NCBI GenBank assembly: GCA_009777725.1
Contig: WRLG01000020.1
Coordinates: 1 to 60,179, forward strand
Length of the DNA stretch: 60,179 nucleotides
Source of the DNA: Oscillospiraceae bacterium
GTDB taxonomy: Bacteria > Bacillota > Clostridia > Oscillospirales > Ruminococcaceae
Direction: 5' to 3'
Positions 1 to 7,470 of the stretch are shown in pieces. The translations under genes were made by a program, and so were the position numbers. The notes under the pieces were generated by a model. That model had not been told where the DNA came from and did no database searches. It saw only the letters and a program-made list of their open reading frames with translations. Position 1 is the stretch's first letter. Each line of letters starts with the position of its first letter.

Positions 1-70
1 GTGGTTGAATAATTTTTTCTCTTTAATCTTGCAAAACAGCCCCGCTCCCTCCCCCCGTCAGCTTCGCTGA

Positions 71-100
71 CCCCCCCCTCCGGGAGGGGGGCTTTTTTTT
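71..100 (+). terminator. C/G-rich hairpin with T-tract
   Basis: A run of Cs pairs with a run of Gs around a short loop and is followed directly by eight Ts on the plus strand. It would end a transcript entering from the left edge of the window. It also abuts the dispersed 46-bp repeat unit, so it may be part of a repeat block. Confidence 0.5.
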
Positions 101-146
101 GCCTCCCTCTCAGAGGGAGGTGCCGCCCGCAGGCGGCGGAGGGAGC
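101..146. repeat. 46-bp REP-like palindromic repeat, copy 1
   Basis: This unit has two nested inverted repeats: CCTCCCTC/GAGGGAGG at one end and GCCGCCCGC/GCGGGCGGC-like arms at the other. The same 46-bp design recurs at 8505-8550 (opposite orientation) and 8564-8609 (same orientation, arms changed but still pairing). It is non-coding and GC-rich compared with its AT-rich surroundings. Confidence 0.65.
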
Positions 147-180
147 TAAGACGTAGGGAGTGGCGGCGGAGGCAATGTAG

Positions 181-200
181 GGGATGGGCTTGCCCGTCCC
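181..200. repeat. 20-bp dispersed palindrome GGGAyGGGC/GCCCGTCCC
   Basis: A perfect or near-perfect short palindrome. Related ones occur at 2881-2900 (GGCGAACG arms), 30763-30782 and 30804-30823. All lie in intergenic DNA, often after the sequence GTAGG. Confidence 0.5.
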
Positions 201-202
201 GC

Positions 203-247
203 AAAAACAAAACAACGCATTGTACACGTGCGTTGTTTTTGTTTTTT
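203..247. terminator. Hairpin with A/T flanks
   Basis: A 17-bp stem (AAAAACAAAACAACGCA with its complement) closes a 9-nt loop and is followed by T-rich DNA. It looks like a bidirectional terminator just before the promoter at 263. The 323 bases before the first gene hold only this hairpin, the one at 71-100, the two repeats and the promoter. Confidence 0.55.
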
Positions 248-262
248 GTCAATTGTTTAAAG

Positions 263-291
263 TTGACATACAATAAAATTTATGGTATAAT
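263..291 (+). promoter_or_regulatory. Promoter TTGACA-17-TATAAT for the InsA-like gene
   Basis: The -35 TTGACA is at 263-268 and the -10 TATAAT at 286-291, with exact consensus spacing of 17. It lies 33 bases before the InsA-like start and would also read into the glycosylase gene. Confidence 0.75.
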
Positions 292-323
292 AATTACATT
301 AAATTCAATATGAGGTAATTATT

Positions 324-608
324 ATGGCGGCGGCAGGGTTGAAATGTATGTATTGCGATAACGAAAAGGTTGTAAAATACGGGACTAATCCAAAGGGGAA
401 GCAACGCTTTAAATGCGGCGGGTGCAAGAAAACCTTTCAGTTGGAATATTCAAATAACGCCGCAAGGCTTGATACGAAGCTGTTAATTATAAAAATGTCA
501 TTAAACGGCAGTGGGGTTCGCAATATCTCGCGCGCTTTAGGTGTCAGCACCAATACGGTTTCTGATGTCTTTAAAAAAGCGGCAACCGTGAGCCCCGGCT
601 TGCTGTAG
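324..608 (+). CDS. Orphan IS1-family InsA-like zinc-ribbon/HTH protein
   Basis: The 94-aa product has an N-terminal zinc ribbon with two CxxC pairs (CMYC near residue 9, CGGC near residue 32) and the QRFKC..C.KTFQL signature of IS1 InsA. A helix-turn-helix follows around residues 65-85 (VRNISRALGVSTNTV). In IS1, InsA is the DNA-binding part, fused to the catalytic InsB by frameshift. Here the frame ends at 608 and a glycosylase gene begins 18 bases later, so the catalytic part is missing. It is either an IS remnant or a retained DNA-binding protein. A consensus promoter precedes it. Confidence 0.75.
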   Translation: MAAAGLKCMYCDNEKVVKYGTNPKGKQRFKCGGCKKTFQLEYSNNAARLDTKLLIIKMSLNGSGVRNISRALGVSTNTVSDVFKKAATVSPGLL

Positions 609-626
609 GAAAAGCAAAGGAGAGCC

Positions 627-1148
627 TTGAAGTTGAAAATTTTAAATCAAACCTTTTTTGAGCGCGATGTTTTGGAGGTCGCCCCCGATTTAGTCGGGAA
701 AATAATCGCGCGCAGAATAGAGCATGATAAAATAATCCGCCTCAGAATAACCGAAACAGAAGCCTATTGCGGAGAGGAAGATACAGCCTGCCACGCGCAT
801 AAGGGTCGCACCAAGCGCAACGATGTTATGTACGGAGAAGCGGGGATTTTGTATATCTACCTTTGCTACGGAATCCATTGGCTGGTAAATATTGTAACAG
901 GAGAATCCGATAACCCGCAAGCGGTCCTGCTCCGCGCCTGCGAAAACTTTAACGGACCTGCAAAGCTCTCCAAACATCTGCAAATTGACAAAGAGTTCAA
1001 CGGCAAGTCAATATACGATAACCCCGACATATGGCTCGAAGACGATGGCTTAAAGCCCAAAATAGAAAAAGCCCCCAGAGTAGGCATCAACTACGCCACC
1101 CCGCCTTACCGCGATGCTTTATGGAGATTTGTTTCAATTAACAGTTAA
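627..1148 (+). CDS. mpg: 3-methyladenine DNA glycosylase (AAG/MPG family)
   Basis: This is a base-excision repair enzyme that flips out and cleaves alkylated purines. The 173-aa protein is slightly shorter than usual (about 190-200). It has the family blocks ITETEAYCGEEDTACHA near residue 42 (containing the catalytic Glu), GRTKRNDVMYGEAGILYIYLCYGIHW, and a C-terminal PRVGINYA. The start is TTG at 627, chosen because AAAGGAG lies just upstream. It probably shares the promoter at 263 with the InsA-like gene. Its stop codon lies inside the left arm of the inverted repeat at 1135-1303. Confidence 0.9.
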   Translation: MKLKILNQTFFERDVLEVAPDLVGKIIARRIEHDKIIRLRITETEAYCGEEDTACHAHKGRTKRNDVMYGEAGILYIYLCYGIHWLVNIVTGESDNPQAVLLRACENFNGPAKLSKHLQIDKEFNGKSIYDNPDIWLEDDGLKPKIEKAPRVGINYATPPYRDALWRFVSINS

Positions 1149-1303
1149 CAATTAACAATTAACAATGAATGTGTCGGCTTCGCCGACGGATTTAAAATAG
1201 TTTAGCCAAGCATGTAGTTTAATAGTTAAGATAAACTGCTTAAAATGTTACGCCGTGGGCGTAACTCCGACATTGTTAACTGTTAACTGTTAATTGTTAA
1301 TTG
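1135..1303. repeat. TTAACA-type inverted-repeat element, copy 1
   Basis: Left arm repeats of CAATTAACA/GTTAACA run from 1135 to about 1175 and end in TGTCGG. The right arm (1268-1303) is the reverse complement, beginning CCGACATTG. The middle holds a small palindrome, GTTACGCC..GGCGTAAC. There is no coding capacity. The layout, about 35-bp terminal inverted repeats around a 100-bp core, resembles a MITE. A second element with the same inner palindrome is at 2793-2934. Confidence 0.6.
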
Positions 1304-1319
1304 AAAAAGGGGGTTTTTT

Positions 1320-2048
1320 GTGAGAACTGCGGTTGTGACGGGGGCTTCTCGGGGGATTGGGGCGGCGATTGCGGAGGGCTTTGCAGATGTTGGGTATAAT
1401 GTTGTTATCAATTATAACCAATCACCTGCTCCCGCTTTTAGCTTGGCGGACAGGCTCTCGGCTTCGGGTGCGGCGGTTTTGCTTTGTAAGGCAGATGTCT
1501 CCGTTCAGGCGGAGGTTGAGGCTATGCTGAGCGCGGCGGCTGAAAAATTCGGCGGCGCGGATATTTTGGTCAATAACGCGGGCATTGCCGAGCAGGCTTT
1601 GTTTAGCGATATATCTGAAGCGATGTGGGACAGAATGTTCGATGTAAATATCAAGAGCATGTTTTTATGCACAAAAGCATTTTTGCCGTTTATGCTCAGC
1701 CGAAAATACGGCAGGATTATCAATATTTCCTCTATGTGGGGGATTTGCGGCGCGTCTATGGAGGTTCACTATTCAGCCTCAAAAGCCGCCGTTACAGGCT
1801 TTACTAAGGCATTAGCAAAGGAAACAGGTCCGTCCGGCGTTACGGTAAACTGCATAGCCCCCGGGCTTGTAGCCACCGATATGAATAAGGACATAGACGA
1901 AAGCACGCTAAACGGACTAATAACCCAAACCCCCTTAAACCGAATCGGAACGCCCGAAGATATAGCGAACCTCGCCTTATTTCTGGCTTCCGAAAAATCC
2001 GGCTTCATAACGGGGCAGATTATATCAGCGGACGGAGGATTTTTATGA
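1320..2048 (+). CDS. SDR-family oxidoreductase, FabG-like 3-oxoacyl-ACP reductase
   Basis: A classical short-chain dehydrogenase of 242 aa. It has the NADP(H)-binding TGASRGIG (residues 7-14), NNAG near residue 85, the catalytic Ser near 137-138 and the YSASK motif with Tyr151/Lys155. The start is GTG at 1320, with AAAAAGGGGG upstream. It overlaps the ThrE gene by 4 bases (ATGA), so the two are translationally coupled. The fold and chemistry are clear. The substrate is not: fatty-acid synthesis genes are absent nearby, so the fabG name is not certain. Confidence 0.85.
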   Translation: MRTAVVTGASRGIGAAIAEGFADVGYNVVINYNQSPAPAFSLADRLSASGAAVLLCKADVSVQAEVEAMLSAAAEKFGGADILVNNAGIAEQALFSDISEAMWDRMFDVNIKSMFLCTKAFLPFMLSRKYGRIINISSMWGICGASMEVHYSASKAAVTGFTKALAKETGPSGVTVNCIAPGLVATDMNKDIDESTLNGLITQTPLNRIGTPEDIANLALFLASEKSGFITGQIISADGGFL

Positions 2049-2791
2049 GCGGTATCGAGCTTTTAAATATGGTTTCGGACATAGGCAGTATGATGATTGA
2101 GTGCGGCGCGGAAATTTACCGCGCAGAAGAAACCATAGACCGAATCACGCTTGCCTACGGCTACAGCGCGGAGGTTTTTATAATCCCCACAAGCCTTATT
2201 ATCACCATAAACAGCGCGGGAACGCCGCTGACAAAGGCTATGCGGATTAAAGCCAGACATACAAACCTTGACAGGGTTGACAAGCTGAACAACCTATCTC
2301 GCTTCATCTGCGTCCAAAAGCCGGACGCGGCGGAAATCAACCGGCATATCGAGGCAATCAGGCAACGGAGCGTTTACGGGTTTACATTAAAGCTGATTAG
2401 CTATTACGCAGTCGGCGGTACATTTGCGATTTTCTTCGGCGGCGGGTTTATGGACGCGGTATTTGCCGGAGTGGCGGCGGTTCTTATTATCCTAATGGAA
2501 ATGGCGATAGAAAGGGTTCGACCAAGCACATTTTTCCGCTGCGTAGTATGCTCCCTGATGACTGCTTCTCTGGCAATAGTCGTTACCCGCTTAGGATTAA
2601 CCGAGAGCTTTGATAAAATCATAATCGGCGCGTCAATGACCATGGTGCCCGGCATCACCATCACAAACTGCATGAGAGATTTCATAGCAGGCGATTTCCT
2701 AGCAGGGTTATACACCCTAACCGAGGCAATCATCGTAGCAGTCGGAATGGCAATAGGCTCTGTTTCAGCAATAGCGGTACTTACTGTTTAG
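2045..2791 (+). CDS. Threonine/serine exporter ThrE, N-terminal-type subunit (DUF1212)
   Basis: A 248-aa protein with the ThrE N-terminal block (GAEIYRAEETIDRI) followed by about five membrane segments in the second half. In many Firmicutes ThrE is split into two genes: this part carries the larger domain, and the DUF3815-like partner starts at 2950. It is thought to export threonine/serine or related small solutes. It overlaps the SDR gene by 4 bases. Confidence 0.85.
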   Translation: MSGIELLNMVSDIGSMMIECGAEIYRAEETIDRITLAYGYSAEVFIIPTSLIITINSAGTPLTKAMRIKARHTNLDRVDKLNNLSRFICVQKPDAAEINRHIEAIRQRSVYGFTLKLISYYAVGGTFAIFFGGGFMDAVFAGVAAVLIILMEMAIERVRPSTFFRCVVCSLMTASLAIVVTRLGLTESFDKIIIGASMTMVPGITITNCMRDFIAGDFLAGLYTLTEAIIVAVGMAIGSVSAIAVLTV

Positions 2792-2792
2792 G

Positions 2793-2934
2793 CAATTAAC
2801 AATGAACAATGAACAGTTAACAATTAAGGGGTTACGCCCTTGGCGTAACATTTTGTGAATATTACACAATGTTTCGTAGGGGCGAACGCCTCGTTCGCCC
2901 GAAAGGACAGGCAAAAGTATCATTACGTTAATTG
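2793..2934. repeat. TTAACA-type inverted-repeat element, copy 2
   Basis: It starts with CAATTAACAATG repeats and ends in the short right arm GTTAATTG. It carries the same inner palindrome as copy 1 (GTTACGCC..GGCGTAAC) plus a GGCGAACG/CGTTCGCC palindrome at 2881-2900. It separates the two thrE subunit genes, which are normally adjacent. Confidence 0.5.
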
Positions 2935-2949
2935 AAAAAGGGTGTTTTT

Positions 2950-3393
2950 ATGAGTTTTTATGATTTTTTTCTTCCGAGCGTGAAATGCTTTGTTGCTTCA
3001 ATCGCTTTCGGGGTTCAGTTTAATATTAAGCCGCGCCATTTAATCGGCGCGGCTATAGGCGGGTTCGGCTGTCAGCTTATATTTATCATCACGCAGGCAA
3101 CGGGAGCGAGCGAGATTATCAGCTGCTTTACCGCGGCACTGGCTATAACGATTTATGCTGAAATTTTAGCGCGTAAATTGCGTGTCCCCGTAAATATGTA
3201 CCTTGTTGTGGGTATTATCCCTCTTGTACCGGGGCGTTATATTTACGAAACGATGATTACACTGGTCGATGGAGATATTGACATATTTTTGCGGAGCTTC
3301 ACCGACACGATAGCCATAGCCGGAGCAATAGCAATGGGAGTATTCTCAGCCTCCTCGGCGGTAAGGCTTTTAAAGGTGAGAACAAAGATTTAG
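2950..3393 (+). CDS. Threonine/serine exporter, small subunit (DUF3815/ThrE_2)
   Basis: A 147-aa membrane protein with four or five hydrophobic segments and the motif GIIPLVPGRYIYETM typical of the ThrE C-terminal module. ATG 2950 is preferred over the in-frame TTG at 2932 because AAAAAGGG lies 8 bases before it. It pairs with the gene at 2045-2791 to form a complete exporter. It converges on the minus-strand gene ending at 3404, with no clear terminator in the 10-base gap. Confidence 0.85.
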   Translation: MSFYDFFLPSVKCFVASIAFGVQFNIKPRHLIGAAIGGFGCQLIFIITQATGASEIISCFTAALAITIYAEILARKLRVPVNMYLVVGIIPLVPGRYIYETMITLVDGDIDIFLRSFTDTIAIAGAIAMGVFSASSAVRLLKVRTKI

Positions 3394-3403
3394 AAGCTGT
3401 GTT

Positions 3404-4495
3404 CTATTCGTTAGGGCTCGCGTTTTTCCCGCGCTTTATCCTATCCTTGACTGCCGAAAATAAATTTTTCAAGCCTTTTATCAGTTTGCCGATTAGCTTT
3501 TTTCTGTTTTTAATCAAAGCCCAAATCATGCAAACTACGGTAATAAGCGGAGGCAACAGCGTAATAAGCGAAAGGAACGTCAAAAGCGCGGCTTTCGCGC
3601 CGACAATAAGAGCGGCATTTTCGGAATAGGGATAAATGACCAGATTAGTCCTTGTAGCCGCCTTGCTGTAGTTAACGGCAGTTTCAAAGAGCTTTTTAAA
3701 TGAATACCTTTCGGAATTTTCAATGATAACACTGCGGTTCTCATCCGCCGAAACGGTTTCGCTGAAAATTTTGAGCCCTAGACCGCTGATAGGATTAGGG
3801 ATACACGCTTCATAGCTGATAATCCTAAGCTCGGGGTTAATCCTTACCGCCGCATCGTAGTGCATATAGAGCCTCGGTTGCGCGCCGTAAACTTCCAGCG
3901 ATGCCTTGTCCGTTTCGGGAGCTACTACCCCTGCTATGTAAAAAATATGCCCGTTAACCTTAATCTGCATACCCGCAACGTCCATAGCTCCGTATAACAG
4001 CCAAGCCAAATTATGGTCAAGCACTACACGGTCTTTCATCAAGTCGGCATCGGCATAAAAATTACCTGTTATTAAGCGGCGGGGGTGAAAAAAGAAATAG
4101 TCTCCGCCCGTATAGGTAACACTCGCCTCAACCTCCGCCGTGCCGTTTGAAGCAAGCATACGAGCACCGCCGGAATAAGCGTCCGCCCATAGCCGCCCCT
4201 GCTCTACGACCGTACCATCGGGAAGGCGCAGGCTGTCGGACTTTATCGAGTTATCGGACAGCCCCTTGTCAATATTTACTCTGTAGGTATATACTTCCTC
4301 AATGGCAACCCCGTTGGATTCCTCTAAAAACAAAGAGAGCTGCGCGTATGGCGTGCCGTCCGCACTCCATCTTTCCGCCGCCTGCTGTGTTTCAAGCGAG
4401 GAGGTCAGCCTACTCGTGACCACGGTTAATATACAGAATAAAAGCAACATTAAAGCGTTGACCAAGCCTATTATCATGATATAACTTTTTTTCAT
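3404..4495 (-). CDS. MacB-core-like membrane protein, possible ABC exporter subunit
   Basis: A 363-aa protein with one N-terminal membrane segment (about residues 6-27), a long extracellular domain and a C-terminal hydrophobic hairpin (about 290-330) followed by a Lys/Arg-rich tail. The topology recalls the MacB periplasmic-core family, but only two to three membrane segments are visible instead of four. It follows the HlyD-like gene by 26 bases, a pairing typical of MacA/MacB-type exporters. No ATPase is present here. It may be a truncated or divergent permease; the function is inferred. Confidence 0.5.
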   Translation of the reverse strand: MKKSYIMIIGLVNALMLLLFCILTVVTSRLTSSLETQQAAERWSADGTPYAQLSLFLEESNGVAIEEVYTYRVNIDKGLSDNSIKSDSLRLPDGTVVEQGRLWADAYSGGARMLASNGTAEVEASVTYTGGDYFFFHPRRLITGNFYADADLMKDRVVLDHNLAWLLYGAMDVAGMQIKVNGHIFYIAGVVAPETDKASLEVYGAQPRLYMHYDAAVRINPELRIISYEACIPNPISGLGLKIFSETVSADENRSVIIENSERYSFKKLFETAVNYSKAATRTNLVIYPYSENAALIVGAKAALLTFLSLITLLPPLITVVCMIWALIKNRKKLIGKLIKGLKNLFSAVKDRIKRGKNASPNE

Positions 4496-4521
4496 GTTGG
4501 TCTCCTTAACAGCTCAATATG

Positions 4522-6414
4522 TCAGCTTCCCGCGATTCTTACTTGGTCGCCGGGGTTAATGGGCTTTGTCGCCGTAGTGATGATAAAATCGTTCTGCATT
4601 AAAGCTCCTGTTACCGCCGTGTTCGTCCCATCGGTAGCGGAAACGGTGACATCAACTCTCTCGGCTATGTACCTAATCCCGAGCGGGCTCTCCTTGCTCG
4701 ATACCTTTAAGACAAATTTGCCGTTATTGTCCTCCCTGAGCGCGTTATTCGGAACAACGGTTTCATACTCCTGCCCCTTGCCGCCCATCTGAATCTGAAG
4801 CTCCTGCCCGGGCTGAACATCGCCCGTAACGCTGAATACTAATGTTTTGCGCTTGGAGGGGTCGGCGGCGTCCGGCTTTATTGTAACAAGGCGCGCTTCC
4901 GCATTCCCGTACCAGAAATATTGAATCTCGGCTCTGTCGCCCGTGCTTACCTTAGCCGCCTGCTCGTTCGTTACGGAAAAGCTTAAAGTATATCCCATTT
5001 CGGTTACTTCAATTGTAATCAGCGGGGTATCGGGCTTGGTGGTCGTCCCCGCAACGCAGTCAATGCGGCTAATCGTGCCGCCTGCACCTGCCGTTACAGC
5101 CGTGCCGATGGATTTATCTGTCAGTCTGGATACAAGCTCTTCCTGCTTCCTGATTTCATTCTGAGTTGCTCTTAAATCCAGAGCCGCAATGCCGGAATCC
5201 TCTGCATCCTTTTGCTGTTTAATATCCAAGGTTGCTTTTTTCTGCTCCAGTTCGCGTTCAAGCTCGCGTATATTATCGTTTGCTTCCTCAACGGTAAGGG
5301 CGGCTTTAGCCTTTGCCTCCGCCTCCTCTTCCTCTGCTGTCTCCAAAGCATCTTTAGCGGAATCAAGCTTATAGTTTGCATCGGCTCTGGATTTCGCCAA
5401 ATCGGCGCGTACCTTTGCTTCAGCTTCGGCAAGCTCCTTTGTCGCTTTATCGGCATTGTCGCTTGCTGTTTTTTTACGGGATAGAGCCGACTCCAGCTGT
5501 CTTTCATGAGATGTTCCCGCTGCCGCTTTGCTCATCGCCTCGGAGTATTCCTGCCTGGCAAATTTAAGCGCGGTTTCGGCGGCGGCTATGGCTTCCAGAT
5601 TAGCCTCTAAATCGTTTGTTACAGAGTAAGCCGCATTCAAGCGGTTTTGCGCCTCCTCAATAGCCCTTCTCAATGAGGAAAGGCTCGCAGTACTGCCCGA
5701 ACCGACAAGCTTCTCATATTCAGCCACATCATCTTCAGCCTTTTTCTTTGCGGCTTCAGCCTTATCAAATTTTTCCCGCGCATCCTCCATAAGCTTTTTA
5801 TGCTCTGCGCTCAGAAGTATGTAGTCCCCATCGGAAAGATAGCCCAACTGCTCCGAAGCCGCATCAACCAGCCTTTGCTCTTGGCGAACCGCAATTCTTT
5901 TATCTGCCGTATTGTTCCTCGCCTTTTCATAAGCCGCTTGGCGAACCGCTATATTAGACAGGTCGCTCTTTGCGTTTAAGACATCCTCTTCTTTATTTCT
6001 AATCTCAAGCTCCTCCAGAGAATAATCCACACCGACCGACAGCAGAGCTTTTTGATATTCAAGCCTAAGCTCGTCAAGCTTATTCTTGGCGGTTGCAAGC
6101 TCCGCACTGTCAATATCCTCCAGCAGGATTAAATTCTGCCCCTTTTCAACCGTTTCCCCCACCTTAACGGGGATTGAAGCGATGACACGGCTTTCCTCAA
6201 TCATAACCTCATAGCTTTCGCTAGCCTCAACCGTGCCGCTCCCGCGAATTTGGTCGGAAATCTGCATCCTTCTGGGATACTGCGCCCCGATTTCGGGAAG
6301 CGAATAATTCATTATCGTGTTTGAAAAAAACGTAAGAAGCAGCATGATAAGCAAAAACACTATAGCCGCATTCTTAATCCAATCCCTTTTCTTTACAACC
6401 TTTTCCTCAATCAT
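4522..6414 (-). CDS. HlyD/MacA-like membrane-fusion adaptor with long coiled coil
   Basis: A 630-aa protein. It has a membrane anchor at about residues 13-32, a half-lipoyl domain at about 55-100 (VASIPVKVGETVEKGQNL), a very long Ala/Glu/Lys-rich coiled coil (about 105-430), a second half-lipoyl block near 440-470 (GGTISRIDCVAGTTTKPDTPL) and a C-terminal beta-barrel. The coiled coil is longer than in standard MacA or AcrA adaptors. In monoderms such adaptors work with ABC permeases. The MacB-like gene follows 26 bases downstream. GAGGGGGA marks the start. Confidence 0.8.
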   Translation of the reverse strand: MIEEKVVKKRDWIKNAAIVFLLIMLLLTFFSNTIMNYSLPEIGAQYPRRMQISDQIRGSGTVEASESYEVMIEESRVIASIPVKVGETVEKGQNLILLEDIDSAELATAKNKLDELRLEYQKALLSVGVDYSLEELEIRNKEEDVLNAKSDLSNIAVRQAAYEKARNNTADKRIAVRQEQRLVDAASEQLGYLSDGDYILLSAEHKKLMEDAREKFDKAEAAKKKAEDDVAEYEKLVGSGSTASLSSLRRAIEEAQNRLNAAYSVTNDLEANLEAIAAAETALKFARQEYSEAMSKAAAGTSHERQLESALSRKKTASDNADKATKELAEAEAKVRADLAKSRADANYKLDSAKDALETAEEEEAEAKAKAALTVEEANDNIRELERELEQKKATLDIKQQKDAEDSGIAALDLRATQNEIRKQEELVSRLTDKSIGTAVTAGAGGTISRIDCVAGTTTKPDTPLITIEVTEMGYTLSFSVTNEQAAKVSTGDRAEIQYFWYGNAEARLVTIKPDAADPSKRKTLVFSVTGDVQPGQELQIQMGGKGQEYETVVPNNALREDNNGKFVLKVSSKESPLGIRYIAERVDVTVSATDGTNTAVTGALMQNDFIITTATKPINPGDQVRIAGS

Positions 6415-6438
6415 AAAAAAATCCCCCTCAACTTATTC

Positions 6439-6506
6439 AATGAACAATTAACAGTTAACAATTAACAATTATAATTGTTAACTGTTAATTGTTAATTGTT
6501 AATTGT
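6439..6506. repeat. TTAACA/TTAATTG palindrome
   Basis: Repeated TTAACA units on the left and their reverse complement on the right form an almost perfect 60-base palindrome centred on ATAATT near 6470. It fills the gap between the ABC permease and the HlyD-like gene and could act as a weak terminator or mRNA-stabilising hairpin. Confidence 0.55.
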
Positions 6507-6510
6507 ACAA

Positions 6511-7470
6511 CTACCCCTTGATTCCTCCCGAATAAGCTATACCCTCGACAAGGTAATCCTCGCCGAACAGGAATATAAGCAAAGCAGGAATCATGTATAT
6601 CGTAGCGACGGCAAACGCCAAGCCTATTTCCCCGGCGTTAATCTGCGCTAAAAATACCGAAAGCGGATACAGGTTTGAGTCGTCCAGCAAAATAAGCGGT
6701 TGCTCAACCATGTTCCAATAATCTATAAATACCAAAATTGCTACCGAAAAAAGAACGCTTTTGCAAAGCGGCATAAATATAAAGGTGAAAATCTGAAGCT
6801 CGCCCGCTCCGTCCAGCTTAGCCGCCTCAACAAAGGAATCGGGGATTCTCCGCATTACCTTAGAAAGCAGAAAAACCGAGAAAGGGGTAAATATACCCGG
6901 GAGTATGATAGCCCAGCGGGTGTTAAGTATGTTAAGCCAGTCGGATATAAGATAGTTAGGCACTAAGGTGACTTGATAAGGCATCAGCATGATGATGATG
7001 TAAACAAAGAAAAGTATTTCCTTCAGCCTGCCTTTCATCCTCGCAAACGAATAGGCGGCAAGAGAAGCAATCATGATTTGAAATATTACAATCGGCGCGA
7101 CAAGTATTACCGAATTCCAAAATTTAAGCAGATAATCAGGGCTTTGAAAAAGCACGGTGTAATACTGGGAAAAGGAAACCATGTCGGGTATAAATTTCAA
7201 GTGTATCTGCTCGGAGATAAATGCAGTGCCCCCGGATTGGGCGCGCATAAATACCGCCCCGTAATTCGCGGTGATTTCGGAAGAGCTCATAAAGGAATTA
7301 GCAACGGTAAGAACCGTAGGCGTAAGGAATATAACCGCGCCCAGCCCCGCAAAAATCGTTAGGAAAAACAATATAACCTTTTTTCTCAGCCGCGAAAAAC
7401 CTGCGTAAAAACTTGATGCAGAACAGATATTGGAATTTCCGGCTTCTTTTAGACTTTTAATTCTCAACAT
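6511..7470 (-). CDS. Carbohydrate-type ABC transporter permease (MalG/UgpE family)
   Basis: A 319-aa inner-membrane permease with six predicted helices and the EAA loop EAAKLDGAGELQIFTFIFMPL near residue 225, which docks the ATPase. It overlaps its partner permease by 14 bases, so they are coupled. In the usual family arrangement a solute-binding protein and an ATPase complete the importer, but neither is in the window. The substrate cannot be read. The start at 7470 follows GGAAAGG with almost no spacing, so it is uncertain. Confidence 0.85.
   Translation of the reverse strand: MLRIKSLKEAGNSNICSASSFYAGFSRLRKKVILFFLTIFAGLGAVIFLTPTVLTVANSFMSSSEITANYGAVFMRAQSGGTAFISEQIHLKFIPDMVSFSQYYTVLFQSPDYLLKFWNSVILVAPIVIFQIMIASLAAYSFARMKGRLKEILFFVYIIIMLMPYQVTLVPNYLISDWLNILNTRWAIILPGIFTPFSVFLLSKVMRRIPDSFVEAAKLDGAGELQIFTFIFMPLCKSVLFSVAILVFIDYWNMVEQPLILLDDSNLYPLSVFLAQINAGEIGLAFAVATIYMIPALLIFLFGEDYLVEGIAYSGGIKG

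Noticed and set aside
58-273. A 71-codon minus-strand frame at the left edge
   Set aside because: It reads through two terminator hairpins and a REP-like repeat; the product is low-complexity.
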